DNA of 64,000 nucleotides from Amphibalanus amphitrite. Lineage: Eukaryota > Arthropoda > Thecostraca > Balanomorpha > Balanidae. The first letter of the stretch is position 1; every line of letters starts with the position of its first letter. The notes beneath the pieces were generated by a model, which made no database searches, was not told where the DNA came from, and was given only the letters and a program-made list of their open reading frames with translations. The stretch is from positions 62,001-126,000 of the forward strand of contig NW_024881699.1 of assembly GCF_019059575.1 (NCBI RefSeq). Direction: 5' to 3'. This document shows positions 47,715-60,890 of this stretch, in pieces. The position numbers were made by a program, and so were the translations under genes.

Positions 47715-48125
47715 ATGGAGGTATTGTGCCTTCCCGCGGCCGCCACTTACCAACAACTTTTTGATGAGGCAGAGTCTCAATCGTCAGAGCACGTCCATCT
47801 CCAAGTACCGAAATCAGTCAAAGCCGGTCAGTCAGTCAAAAAGTGCCAGCAAAGTGCGCAGACTTGGTTGGTTTTCGAGTCAAAGGACTTGTTGGAGATC
47901 GCTTTTGCGCCGCGGGTCGGCCGACCGGTGCTGATTCAATTATCCAACAACAGTCAACAGGCGGCAATTTTACCGAGAAGACCGGTACCCTATGAAGCAG
48001 GATTTCCAGCAATGCCAAGGCATCGATCGCTCCAAGAGTTGCATCGAAGTAAAGTGCAAATTGAGTTGGGACTTGGGATAGATCCGGTTTGGTCACACTG
48101 TGCGAGCATCTGCTACAGTCAATAA
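47715..48125 (+). CDS. Hypothetical ATG-initiated ORF, 136 codons
   Basis: It begins MEVLCLPAAATYQQLFDEAE and has reasonably protein-like composition. No family is recognised. The segment GRPVLIQLSNNSQQAAILPRRP is also open in the mirrored copy, but the rest diverges. It starts 36 bp after a MITE. Chance ORF is a serious alternative. Confidence 0.2.
   Translation: MEVLCLPAAATYQQLFDEAESQSSEHVHLQVPKSVKAGQSVKKCQQSAQTWLVFESKDLLEIAFAPRVGRPVLIQLSNNSQQAAILPRRPVPYEAGFPAMPRHRSLQELHRSKVQIELGLGIDPVWSHCASICYSQ
47903..48012. repeat. Inverted-duplication segment IV, right arm
   Basis: Reverse complement of 20703-20810. Confidence 0.8.
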
Positions 48126-49310
48126 TAGATAGGTGATACATTTCGCTTTTATGGAACATTTGTTCAGCGTACTTTTAAGTTATGCACTGCAACTTGAGAG
48201 CAATATGAAACAACATGACGAACAGCCAATCTAATAGTCCATCTTCTGAGAAAATCAAAAATATTAGCATCATTTACAAACGCAAAGTAAGAATATATTT
48301 GCCTACTCGTTTCAGGTCTGTCAGCCGTGCCGCGCCGAGCGGTTCTAACTGGTGATACTGCGCCGCAACGCTCAGCTGTCCGCCGGCACAGCCTGCCAGG
48401 TCAGGCAGATGGTCCGACAGTGGACGCAGCTAGTGACGGTTTTGAGGTTCTGCTTATGAGTTTACATATGCGTATTGTGCTGTGACTTGTGAGCATGGCT
48501 AGTGCTTACGCATACTGATGATAGATATGTGCTTTTTCACTTTTATCACACATTAACAAAATGACAGTTTATCTTGCTGATACCATTTCACTTTATCGTA
48601 ATGAGTGATGCTGTTTCCGAAGTGCTAGGGCCGCCTGAGTAAAAGTTAGCATCGCTGTAAAGCTGTCCAGTAAAAAGACAATAGCGTCGTTACAAATCAG
48701 CTCGAGAGAAGTTGCCGAAGTCCACATGAGCGAGTGGCTACTAACTTTGACCGCCAGCGCTCCGCCAGTATGATAGACGGGCATTGACCTCGCAGCGGAA
48801 GACCCACATGGCCACAGAGTGGTCGTGCGGGAAGCTTTACCCTCGCCGCCGCTATTTACTCCAATACATACGTGGAAACGTCTTGAATAGAGCCTGTCCG
48901 TTTGCACCTCCGCACGTGTGAATGCGTCTACGGGTGTGCTTACGCTTCATCGCTTACGATGGACACAACGATACCTACGTGTAATGTGTGTGTACGCTGG
49001 CTAATCAACGAATGGGAACAAATACTCAGCAAATGGACGATGAACGAGGACTGATAGTTACTGAAGCGAACCATCTTGAAAATAATGTTATGCCAAAATA
49101 ATTTCTTCCTTTCTGTTTAACCCCATACAGTTTTAGTTGTAAAGTGTAACGATTATAAATAAATCCAGGGTTGTTATGCCCTAAGTTATCCTAGCTCTAA
49201 TTAGTAGAATTCGACCGATAAGGCACATTCCGCAATCCACCCTCTTCATCCTAAACATGAATGTATCACCACCGTTGCTCGCCTTGCCCGATCCACCACC
49301 GTTAACACTT
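48013..49310. other. Right-arm stretch without recognised gene
   Basis: Short ORFs; no element ends seen. Confidence 0.4.
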
Positions 49311-49490
49311 CAGTCACGTGACACTCTGCGCCGGCCGTGACGGACGGGCTGTTCCGGTCACGTGACCGGCCTGGCCACTCGCCTGGAAGCGTTGCCACGG
49401 CTCATTGCCTGTGGGCCCGGCCCTCCGTCATATAGCTGCCCTAATGGCCAGTCACCGCGGGGCCGGCGGTCGGCATCGGGAAAGAGCGAT
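49311..49490. repeat. Inverted-duplication segment III, right arm, left part
   Basis: Reverse complement of 19091-19279, including both GTCACGTGAC-type motifs. It stops at the AT where the 49489-54672 insertion begins and resumes at 54671. Confidence 0.85.
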
Positions 49491-50499
49491 TAACGTTGGC
49501 GTCGCCGGTGCCTGCGTGGTGTGATGAGCCTGAACTGAGGGGCCGGACCTACCCGTCTCTTACCTCGGTATCCGGGAGGATTTGGCGTAGTGCGGCCTCG
49601 ACCTCCGCCAGCTCCTATTGCGTGTGTTCCAGCTCTCCCTAGCTGAAAGACGCCGGAGTTGACGGAAGGAGACAAAGGAAAAATAAAGAAAAAAAAAAAA
49701 CGAAAAACATGAGCGGGCCGCCGTCTGACGTGCCACTCACGCACTGGAGGCGCCCGGCGGCCGGCGCAGTGTCCTCGCCAGGCCGGGCGGGCTGTGTTTG
49801 CTTACCCGACCGCTGGCGCTTATCTAGCCTCCAATTGGCGCCCGCACCCTCTGTGGCCGGCTCCCTCATGTGCCGGGCACCTCCAGGAAAACGGGGGGCC
49901 GGTTGCACCTCTAACGCCAAGCGTTAATGTATTTTGCACGGAACTGACGTGAAAAGACCATTAACGTTGGCGTCGCCGGTGCCTGCGTGGTGTGATGAGC
50001 CTGAACTGAGGGGCCGGACCTACCCGTCTCTTACCTCGGTATCCGGGAGGATTTGGCGTAGTGCGGCCTCGACCTCCGCCAGCTCCTATTGCGTGTGTTC
50101 CAGCTCTCCCTAGCTGAAAGACGCCAAAATTTGCCCAAATGTATGGGCACGATGCCGGCAAGGGGCGGCATGAGGTATGCCATGCGGGCGCGGGGGGATC
50201 ATAAGTACCCCGGGACTTTTGGGGTGGAATAAACGAGCTCGGTGACGGCCGCTGTGAGGTCACGGGATAGCATTAGCAAACGTTTAATGCGTCACCAACC
50301 GGCCACGCTGGGTAGAAAGTGAGTGGAAACGGGACGTAGCAGGGGCGCAGCGCTGGATTTCGCGCCCGGTATCGCTAGACAAACTTCCATAGCTCTCTGG
50401 GACTGAGCCACTGGGTTCCCAGAGACACACGGCGCACATGCCGCCCGGGCAAACCACTGAGCCGCGAGGGCTGCCAAGAGCGGGTGGGAGGCCGGCGGA

Positions 50500-53400
50500 T
50501 AACGGCGTCGCCCATACGAGTGCGGGCAGGGAGGAGAGTGGGCGCCTAGCAAACAAGCGCGCGGTTGGCGATCGCCGGCGGTGGCTGGCCGCAGTCCGAG
50601 CCCGAGGGACGGCGCGGCCTCCGACAGCGGGTTAGGCGGCGCGGCGGTGGGAACGACATGGCGAACGGGCGGGGCGGTGCGGTCAGCGGCGGCACGACTG
50701 ATGTGTTAGATGGCAAGGCGGCGTGAGTCGGTGCGTTTTCTAGCGGCGGCATGGCGGCTGTCGCTATAGGACTATGTGCGGTGAGCCGGTCAGTGACAGC
50801 GCAGGGCATGGTGTCAGTACATACGTGACGGTCGTACGGTAATTGCGAAACGTTACGGTGCGGCGTGCGTATACCGCTGCGCTGGGCTCAGGGCTGAGGG
50901 CTGTCGGCAGGACATGACAGTAGTATAGGCAACGGATAAGACGCCCGTGTCGGGCACGGCACGGGTTGTCCGGAGAGGCATGACAGCAGCGGTGGGACAT
51001 TGTTGAGGCGTGTTCGACAATCGACAGTGTAAGTGGAGTTGTTGGACTGACGTGAGATCAGAGGGACGCCTAGTCAGTTTGGCACAGTTATGGGGCAAAG
51101 TCAAGTGAGAACCGTCGTCTTTGAAGTGATCCGGCGAGAAGCGCTGTTAATGTAAATGATAATAGAATATAACTGAAATACAGATGCAACAGATGTGCAA
51201 TGGTGGATAGGATGCGCCACCTAGGTAGCTTGTGACTGTCTCACAAATCATGTGTCGGGAGGGGTATTGTTTATCTTTATTGTCTCCTAACATTCAGGTA
51301 GACAAAATTATTCCTGGTAGGGACGGATACCTACCTCATAACGATGCGTACAAGTCCGCCGATTCCTGGAATCAAGCTGGTCACCGGGCGATTTGGCCCG
51401 AATTGTCACACCGGCGGTTTCCCGCACTCTAACAAACACAACACGAGGCTGCGCTTGTCCGCGGCGAGCGAACGCGGTACAAGAGCGCTGAGGTGGAGGG
51501 GGGGGGGGAGGGCGCTGAGCAAACAGGCGCCTACGAGCAACGGCCCGAGACGAGAGGGTTATCAGGCCGGCCGCGGCGGCGGGCGCGGCAGAACGGGTGC
51601 TGTCGGCGGGCGGTCTAGGCGGCGGGTGGGGGACGGCGTGGTACACGGGCCGCCGTCGGCGTCGGACATGACCGTTGCTCTGTCAGCGGCGGAGTGACGT
51701 TGACGTGTGACAGGCCTGCGGCTAGAGCGCTGGCATGACGAAGGGTCTGTCGGCGGCGGCATGACAGCCGGGGTGGCTGGGTAGATGATAGGAGTGCTTG
51801 TGGTAACGGCGGGATGGTGGTATGTGACAGAGGGGGTGGGCCTGGCGATTGCCGTGGTAGGTGTGCCCGGTGCCGTTGGCGGCGCGGCGGCGCGGCAGCG
51901 GTTAAGACGTACGGGGTGGTCCGGGCGGCGGCCGGGATGGGTAGAACTGGAGTGTCAGAATGGCGGCGGTATGTGGGAGACGTGTCGGTCCGGGCGCTTG
52001 GGCTAGACATGATCGTGAACGGTCGGAAGCAGCGTGATAGCAGTACCTACATATATGGCGGACGGACACTCAGTGCGTTAGCCATGACAGAAGTGTCAGC
52101 GGCGGCGTGGCAGTGGTTCGTGACAGGCGGACAGCCTGTGCAGCGGGGATGATAGATGATTGTCCGCAGCGGCGTGACAGTGCCAGGTTGTCGGCAGCGG
52201 CGTGACGGCATCGGCGTGGTAGCGGTATGTGACGGATAGGCAGCTCGTGCGATGAACCTGACAGGTCGGCCGGTGGTGGTGGCTTGACAGCAGCATATGA
52301 CAGACGCGGTGACCGTGTAACGGGCATGACCGGCAGCAGCGTGACGGCTCGTGACGTAGCGGCGTAGGTGGCAACAAAGGCGCGATGCGCAGGCGCGCAG
52401 CCCCCTGTGCTGAAGATACATTGCCTAACGCAGCGCAAAGGTCCGGTGCCACCTAGGATCGAACCGGGACACCCTGGCGATAGTCCTAACGGCACACAAA
52501 CGGATCCGTCACGCTAACCACCACACAACTATGGACGCAGCGTTCTGCGACAGATGAGCGCAAAACAACGAGCGCTGGTGAGGAGGGCGGCGCTAAGCAA
52601 ACAGACTTACGGCTGGGGGCCACCGGCCCGATACTGATAGGGTGGCCAGGGGCCGGTCGCGGCGGTGAGCGCGGCGAGACAAGTGCACCAGCTAAGGGGG
52701 GACGCCAGCAAACAAACGTGCGGCTGGCGCGGCGGTGGCCGGAGACAGCCCGGTCCCGGTCCAGAGAGGCGCCGCCATGACTGGCAGGGTGACCAGGGGG
52801 ATGGGTAGACGGCTCTGACGTCATGGCTGCGTCATGACGTCATGGTGGACGGTCCGCTGTGGCCAGTCCGACCGGCCACAGCGCGGCGGTCGCTGCTGTG
52901 CGGTGACGGAAGGCTGACGTGGGGACGCAGTGGGCGGAGCTTGGAGGCTGTGTATACGGTCCGACCGCACACAGGGCCCGTGAACAGCCCTCAGGGGTGG
53001 AAAATGGCAAACGGGAGAGACGGCCGGCGGTGATAGCGGTGGTGAAGAGCGCGGCGGGCATGACAGTTTGGTATGACATGAAAGATCAGCTGATCTCGGA
53101 AAGGTCATAGCTAGTTAGTGTTGTTGTTATGGCGAGTTGTTTCGTCGTCAGTGTAAGAGAGGGACGCGAGTATATGAGCGGGCGAGCGCGATAGAATGGG
53201 CACCGGTGGGAAAGGCAGCGCTAAGCAAACAGACGGGCGGCTAGGGGCCGCGGGCGGCGGCCCGGGATGGGAGGGTGGCCAGGCCGGGGTGCGCGGGGCG
53301 GGGTGGGGCTGGCGGGAGGAAGGTCAAGGTGCCGCCGGGAGACGACGAAGGCACGGCCGGCGGCCTCAGGCGGTGGCAGGTGACAGTCCGGCTCGGAGAG

Positions 53401-54200
53401 ACAGCGCGGCGGCCGGCGGGGTGGCCGAGCGGCGGTCGGCGGGGCGGCTGGGCGGCGGGCGGCCGGGCGGCCGGGCGGCGGCCGGGCGGCGGGGGGGGGG
53501 GGGGAGGGGTTGCCGCGGCGGCGGTCGGCCGGGCGGCGGCCGGCGGGGGGGGAGGGGTTGCCGGGCGGCGGCCGGCGGGGCGGCCAGGCGGCGGGCGAGT
53601 CGTGGCAAACGGCAGGACAGCCAGCGGAAGCGTCAGGTGTGACGGTGGGCTGTCGGCGGCGGCATGACAGCGGTGACGACGAACGTAGCGGGCGCGACGG
53701 TTGGGTGTGTCAGCGGCAGCGTGACACGTTGGGTGACGGGCGAGGCAGGGGCGGCGGCGGCAAGACCGAGGTCTGGCGGCGGCGTGACGGTGTAAATGAC
53801 AGACGAACAGTCCGTGTGACAGGAGAGGTAGTCAGCAGCGGCTTGACCACGTATGACAGACGGGACAGGCCGTGCAACGGGCGAGATAGTTGATTGTCAG
53901 CGGCGGCGTGACAGCGTATAAGACGGCACAGTCCAGGCGACTGACGATAGAAACCATGCTAGCGGCGGCGTGACCTCCTAATAGCCGACGGGAAATCTCA
54001 CCGGCGACGGGTGAGATGGGCGTTATAGTAGGGCAGGGCGGACTGACCGTCCGAGAAACTCTCCTGACATAAGCATGGGATATCAGCTGCGGCGTGACGG
54101 CGCGGGACGTGTCGGCGGTAAGACAAGCAAAGGAGCAGTAATCGCCACGTGATCGCCACGGCAGTAATCGACACACAAGTGGAACGTGGACCACTCTGAA
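50500..54200. repeat. GC-rich higher-order degenerate tandem repeats
   Basis: The motif TGAGCAAACAG or TAAGCAAACAGACGG, followed by GGCGGC-rich sequence, recurs at about 50547, 51518, 52591, 52699, 53221 and 54323. Between these are many copies of GGCGGCGTGACAG-like words. Open frames on both strands through this stretch reflect composition. Confidence 0.75.
52446..52532 (-). ncRNA. tRNA-like relic (possible SINE head)
   Basis: On the minus strand TGGTTAGCGTGAC resembles a pol III A box. About 55 nt downstream GGTTCGATCC resembles a B box with a mostly paired T-arm. The acceptor stem does not pair and no functional anticodon arm is evident, so it is a tRNA-derived fragment at best. Confidence 0.35.
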
Positions 54201-54670
54201 ATGTTCAACACAACAATACGAGGGGGCGGTAGGTACGCCGGCACGGAGCGCCCGCGGGCCTAAGACTGCTGGTAGTGGGGTCGCTCGTAGTCGTGACAGC
54301 CTGGACACAATGGGGAGACGCCAGCAAGCAAAGGCGTGACTTACCGGATGCCCTTTCGCGTGTGGAGCGTCCCATCTCCGGGAGATGATCGCAGCGGCTG
54401 GAGCGCGCACGCACGAAAAACATGAGCGGCCGCCGTCTGACGTGCCACTCACGCACTGGAGGCGCCCGGCGGCCGGCGCAGTGTCCTCGCCAGGCCGGGC
54501 GGGCTGTGTTTGCTTACCCGACCGCTGGCGCTTATCTAGCCTCCAATTGGCGCCCGCACCCTCTGTGGCCGGCTCCCTCATGTGCCGGGCACCTCCAGGA
54601 AAACGGGGGGCCGGTTGCACCTCTAACGCCAAGCGTTAATGTATTTTGCACGGAACTGACGTGAAAAGAC

Positions 54671-54812
54671 CATGAATGGTGAATAGTTTATTCGTTTGTT
54701 TTGCATGAGTTATGTATCAGTCAAGGGTTATTAGCTGTAAGATATGACCCAGAAGGGTACTTATTAAAACAGCCATCACTCGCCATCATTCGCCATTATG
54801 TTTGCAATAATG
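54671..54812. repeat. Inverted-duplication segment III, right arm, right part
   Basis: Continues the match to the left arm (18960-19090, reverse complement), including GAATGG and ATGAGTTATG, directly after the unclassified insertion. Confidence 0.75.
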
Positions 54813-54851
54813 CGCGCTATTAGCGCTATGAGTAGCGACATGCAGAGCCAT

Positions 54852-55914
<1,063 letters not shown>

Positions 55915-57294
55915 TACACTCAGAAAACACTTTGAGAACATTTTTGAATAAGGGCTCATATGAGTGCCAAAACAGGGCTCAAATCTGTATGATTTTAAAA
56001 TCGGGATCAGTTAGGCGCCCTTTTCGGGCTCAAAGTACATTAGCCCCGAAAGCGGCATCAGTTCGTCTTCCTTTTCGGGCTCAATTCGAGCTGCGTTTTA
56101 GGGCTCCATACGACATTCCGCCATTCCGTCTTTTGCTGTTTTCAGTGCCATGTGTTGGTGTACCTACCGCCGTGATTTCAAAATGAATGGTAAGTTATTA
56201 GTTATCAGTTATCGCTATCTTTTAGAAAAAATCAAGATGTTGATGCTCATGCCATTTTAATCCCTTATCAATTAAAATTGTGGTGGCATTTGTTCAGAAA
56301 AGGTCTGATCTACAATTGTGGCGCCGTTGATACGAATACGCACGGGTTTAATTATTCGTTTTTCTTGTATTTGCGCCACATGAAAGCATCATATCTGGAT
56401 TCAGGATGTCAAATAGTGTAAGAATGTGCAAAAATTTTGTCTGGTTCTTCGTGATGATGTGATTGAAGCAATGCTTTCAAGGGTAGGTAAGGATTTTGTT
56501 ACTTGTTCGTAATGGTTATCTTGATGCTCAACTAAAATTAATCCTAACCTTGCCTACTAACCTATTAAGTTAAACTTAGTACCAATACCTACCAACCTAC
56601 AACCTATTTGGATCTTTCATATACTTATAACATGCTGCTGCTTCTGCTAACATGCTGCGGAATGCTGGTTGACATGATGGAATGCTGGTATCACAGTGGT
56701 CCATGTTTCAGAATTTTAGGTGAATAACCACACATGATGGGGAAAATGTTTTCATCCTAAAAATATGACAAGTGGCTTTATTTCATCTTTGCTAAAAAAA
56801 ATATGTCAAAAGTTTGATTCAACAGCCAGCTGCCAGGTTACGCATGACTTGACAGTTGATGCATCTACTCTACATCATTTCATTTCAGATCCTGTGAAGG
56901 TTCTGACAAAATCTGAGGTAAAAATGGCATTACGCAGTTTTGCGGAAAGACTAAATCTATCTCATTTTGTCTTCAGATTTTTTTTTATTGGGACACCCAA
57001 TTGAAATCCAATTTTAGAACACTGTGACACCATGCCTGTGTGCCAAGTAAGAGGAAGGGTCTACAAGTATACATCAAGATAACCAATTATGGACAAGTTG
57101 AGACTTGAGTCATGAGCTCTTATTTGTGGTTACAATACCTTCAACTGCATGATTTTGCACAACTTCCATACAGGCATCCAGACTGGAAAAGGTTCAAGTC
57201 CATACTTATTCTGGTGCTTGAATATGGCAGTTCAAAGATGGAAGGCATATGATGCTACAAAATGAAAAAAAATAATTCAACTTACAAAAAATAG

Positions 57295-57440
57295 GTATTC
57301 ATATCTATCCTAAACTAAACTAACCTAAACTTACCTAACCTAATCCAACCCAACCCAACCACCCCAACCAGCCCAGCCCAGCCCAACCCAACCCAAAACC
57401 TACAGTCTAAAACCTAGAGCTAAAACCTGCAGCCCAAACT
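57295..57440. repeat. CCTAA/CCCAA-rich low-complexity tract
   Basis: Irregular CCTAA, CCAACC and CAGCCC words. CCTAA is the complement of the arthropod telomere repeat TTAGG, but the run is short and degenerate. Confidence 0.6.
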
Positions 57441-58437
57441 GGAAAACATCCATATGGTACGCCGGACGCCCGTGAAGCCGTCATGCGCCGAAGTTCGGCG
57501 CAAGCTATTTTGCAATTTGCGCTGAAATTTCTGCATTATTTGCGCCGAAGGTTAGTGCCCTTTTGCGTCAAAATTAAGCCACTTATACAAAAAGCACGTT
57601 TACATCTGCTGGCCAAGGTTTTATAAACCAGACAGAACGCTCTGGGCCTTAACCACTCCTGACTCCCATGTTTGAGCGTCCAAATTAGTTGATGTTTCCA
57701 TGGAAGCTGAATACCACAATACGTGTAGCGCACTGTAGCATCGTGCCGTGAAATAAGGCTCGGGACGGAAGTTCCGGGGTCACAAAAATTGGTGTGGCGG
57801 TGTTGTCGCGGCTGGCGGGCTCCAGCAAGGGGTTTAAGTTTACGACACCACTCTTGTTTCAGGAGAGGTGTCAGCGATTCGAGACTACTTGGGCATGCGG
57901 GCAGCGGGGTCGGCGTGGCTGCCTGCGGCTGCGGTCACACATCTTGGCGTCCTGGAGGCGGAGATGCTGATGGTGGCATGAGTCATCACTGGCTGCCCGA
58001 TTTCCATGCTCCAAGACTCGCCGTGAGGGCCGAGGCGGGCGTCGTGCCGATGGAGAGATGAGGAGGGATGCGCTGGCATCGCGCCTACTGGCGAAGGCGC
58101 TCTCCCTCCCGTCGGAGGACCCGCCGCGTCGTGGCGGAAGCCCCCCCCCCCAACCGTGACTGAAGTCAGTGACCGGCTGGAGAGAGCGCGGGGGAGCGGT
58201 GTGGGACCACTGGAGTGGCGCTGCCCGCCGAGGCGCGCTTATCCACGAGACTGCCCCCGTAGACGCCAACAGACGGCGTCACGGTCCACCTGGACCTGCT
58301 GCCGATCGGGGCGTCCGCGACAGCGAGGAGGAGTGCTGCGGAGGCGTGACTGGGAGCGCTCCCCCAGCGTGCGACGTGGGCCTGGGTCGACGGGTCTGCG
58401 ACCGGGGGAGTAATAGGAAGGCGGCGCTGGGGTCCTC

Positions 58438-58725
58438 ACCGAGCACCCAGACAGTACAACATTGGTACTGCGGGAGGCGGCGGGGAGGATTTGCTCCATT
58501 TACCGATCTGAGATGGTGGCGCCCAAAACGGCAAAGCAACATCTCCTGAAGCACCCGTCCTTCGAGGAAGACCCCATAATCATTTGCTCCGACTCGCAGG
58601 CGTCGCTGGCGACGCCACGAGGTGGACAAGTGGCCCAGACACCCCCCCCCCCCTCATCCCCTAGGTGCCGCCATCTGGGAGTATATGATGGCCCTAGTGG
58701 CTGTAGGGGGCCGAAGAATCCACCA
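58438..58725 (+). pseudogene. LINE RNase H domain relic
   Basis: AGRICSIYRSEMVA, then KHPSFEEDPIIICSDSQASLAT, matches the start and the catalytic TDSQA-like motif of RNase H domains in non-LTR retrotransposons. The reading continues after a C-run as LGAAIWEYMMAL...GRRIH in a second frame, so at least one frameshift breaks it. The expected WVPxHxGIxGNExAD motif does not follow. Upstream DNA (57780-58430) is GC-rich without a recognised RT. Confidence 0.65.
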
Positions 58726-58779
58726 TAGAAGGAGGGCGGCGATAGCCCGATTAAGCTGGGCGTCCAGTGGAGCCTCGGC

Positions 58780-59830
58780 TCTATCATGGGCATTGGGCAA
58801 GGACTCTGCGAGCACCCCCGTCTCCTCCATCTTCGACGGCACTCCAGTCAGAAAGCTGTCCCCACCCGAGTTTCCCAGCAGCATGGGCCACATGAAACCG
58901 AACAGCGCCGAGCCGCTCGACGCTGAGGACCAGGCGAGAGTAACAGTGAAAAGGTGAAACGCTCGAAACGGCGCGCGCCGCCGGCCGAGGGCGCCGAGCC
59001 GGCCCAGGCCGGCTGCGGGTCAAACAGAAGCCGTCTCCGCGGCGGCCGCCCAGTGACAGCGACTCGGACTGACGTCGAGGCACCGCTGCCGCCTCCGCCG
59101 ACCAACCCGCCGCCCAGCAAGGGCAGTTTGAAGGCGGCTGCGCCGGTGAAGGTGGCGCGGCCTGGCAGGGGCCGCGGCCGGCCCACTCCCAGCTACCCGT
59201 CCCGCGAGGTGCTCAGTACCACCGACTCGTCCGATTCTGAGGCAGCGCCGTCGGCGGGCCGCCGCCAGCAGTGACGACGACCGGCTGGCGGCGTTCGCGC
59301 GGGACTTGTCCGACTCCTGGTACTCGGACTTGCCGCCCAAACTGGACGCCGGCGGCGTGAGCACCAGCAACGCCAATAAAAAGTCCACCTTCATCCGGCT
59401 CTTCTCGCACCGTGTCAAAAGGACTACGCCGCGCGGCCGGCCGGCCAACTCGAATGAGCGCAGCGAAGGGCACACGTCCCCGACGGCGGCACTGGCGCCT
59501 CCCGCCGCGCTGCTGCCGGCGTTGCTGGCAACGCCGATCCAGGCCCATCGATTTCTACTGTTTTGTTGCCTACGTGCCGCTGCCGCCGCTCAGCCAGCAC
59601 AATGGCGTGCCGGTGTTGCGCTGTCGGATCGAAAAGCGGCTCGTGCAGCGGACGGACGGGTGCGGCCCGCGCGATGAGCCGCCGCCGCACACCGAGCTGC
59701 GCCGCACGGACGTGAAGGTGGAGCTGGCAGCGGCCTGCTCAGTCCCCTCAACGGCGTCGACCGGCTCTCCGGCGATTTGCGGTCAGAAACGCCGCCGCTT
59801 CTGGGACCAAGGTGTCAGAGCGCGGCGCTG
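58780..59830 (+). pseudogene. Frameshifted coding-like block, possibly AF4/FMR2 (lilliputian)-like
   Basis: Successive frames read STPVSSIFDGTPVRKLSPP, then RSKRRAPPAEG and a Ser/Asp block STTDSSDSEAAPS. These are followed by DLSDSWYSDLPPKLDAGG with NANKKSTFIRLF, then LPPLSQHNGVPVLRCRIEKR and QKRRRFW. The order (acidic Ser-rich, basic, a PLSPL-like motif, basic) is reminiscent of AFF/lilliputian scaffold proteins. That is a weak by-eye impression. At least three frame changes occur within 1 kb, so it is a pseudogene or carries indel errors. Confidence 0.3.
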
Positions 59831-60890
59831 CCCGTGAGACGTTAAGTTAGCACAGGCAATGTCGTCTGCACTCCTTGCAGTTCATGTTGAATACACAACC
59901 ATGTTGCGAAGTAATAGGCGCCGGGTTTTTCAGTTCATAGAACTTTTTCCCTGGCTATTACACCCCACAACCGAACACTGACACCTTGCACAAGTACATA
60001 TGACTGTGTGTATGAATGTTAATAAATACATGAACCAATGTTGTGTTTTCGGTTCCAGTACCTTCTTTGGGCACCTCGGCAACAAGTAAGTAATCCGTTA
60101 GCTTTGCCACTCCTAAGATAGGCTCCCACGTTGTTATTTGCTCCCGGGTTAACATAAACCGGTTTAACGTAACTTTTGCATCCCGGCCAAAATTGCCGGT
60201 TAACTGTCCCACCGCTCGAGACTGGCGCTAGGCTGGCCGAGCAAAAAAAAAAAGTTTGTCCGCGGCTTCGTCTTATTCGCAGCTGCTGGACACGGGGGAG
60301 GGGGGAGGAGGGGCTGCATCGGACGAAAAGCGGGCTCTGGTATTAACTGGATTTTTTTGCCAGCTGGCGCCGTATGGTGGCGCTAGCAGAGCTTCTTACA
60401 TATCAATGCTAGATATAAAAGAATGAATATTTACCAATCAATTTTTCATTTAAAGCCATTTGAAATATTTATGTCCATCCTACTACCGCGCTTAGGTATA
60501 TCTAAAATTAAATACCTTTCGTGCGTCGCCAGCTGGCCAGCCAGCTGACGCAATCCAGCTTTTACCAAAGCCCCGAAAAGCGATGACGTGAGCCCTAATA
60601 TTGGCTTCACCACACAATTTGAGCCCTCAAACTGGAATCAGGTGAGCTCGAAAATGGGGATCAGGCTGAAAACTGGTATCATAGTGAGACTAGTTTTAGA
60701 GCTTGACACCGATAATGGGTACTGACTGAGCTCTGTTTCTGCGATCAATGATACCGATTTAAGGGATCGTATGAGCCCATGTGGCGCTAGCTCAGAAAGT
60801 ATTCTCGAAATGTGCTGTCTGTTTTGAATATGGTACATTAGCCCGAAAACTGGTCTCTGAGCCCGAAAATCGGGACACTGTTTTCTCAGT
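59831..60890. other. No gene recognised
   Basis: Contains an A-run and G-rich patch at 60241-60315 and the GAGCCC-type blocks near the right end of the putative TIR element. Confidence 0.4.

Larger units (their letters stand above)
49489..54672. mobile_element. Unclassified GC-rich insertion: tandem pair of one element
   Basis: Two units share ends. Unit 1 is 49489-49961: a 166-bp left block (49489-49654), a 46-bp A-rich middle and a 261-bp right block (49701-49961). Unit 2 is 49960-54672: an identical left block (49960-50125), 4.3 kb of GC-rich interior and a near-identical right block (54413-54672). Each unit starts ATTAACG and ends GACCAT. The left arm (19090-19091) keeps the uninterrupted GAGCGAT|GAATGG site. 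ATTAACG...TTGGCG at the left end is echoed inverted about 30 bp inside the right end. Minus-strand frames with donor- and acceptor-like signals occur in the blocks. No transposase, RT or Helitron ends were recognised. Confidence 0.75.

Noticed and set aside
49489..50125. LTRs of a second retrotransposon
   Set aside because: The direct repeats are split into two blocks that occur in order within each unit rather than whole at both ends; no primer-binding site, polypurine tract or gag/pol lies between them.
51562..54632. Minus-strand ORFs of 120-266 codons in the GC-rich element
   Set aside because: They follow the tandem repeats and composition; Pro/Arg/Ala/Ser-rich with no motif. The terminal blocks do carry splice-like signals, which I noted but could not turn into a gene model.
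57295..57440. Interstitial telomere repeat (CCTAA)n
   Set aside because: Only a few scattered CCTAA units among CCCAA and CCAGC words; too irregular.
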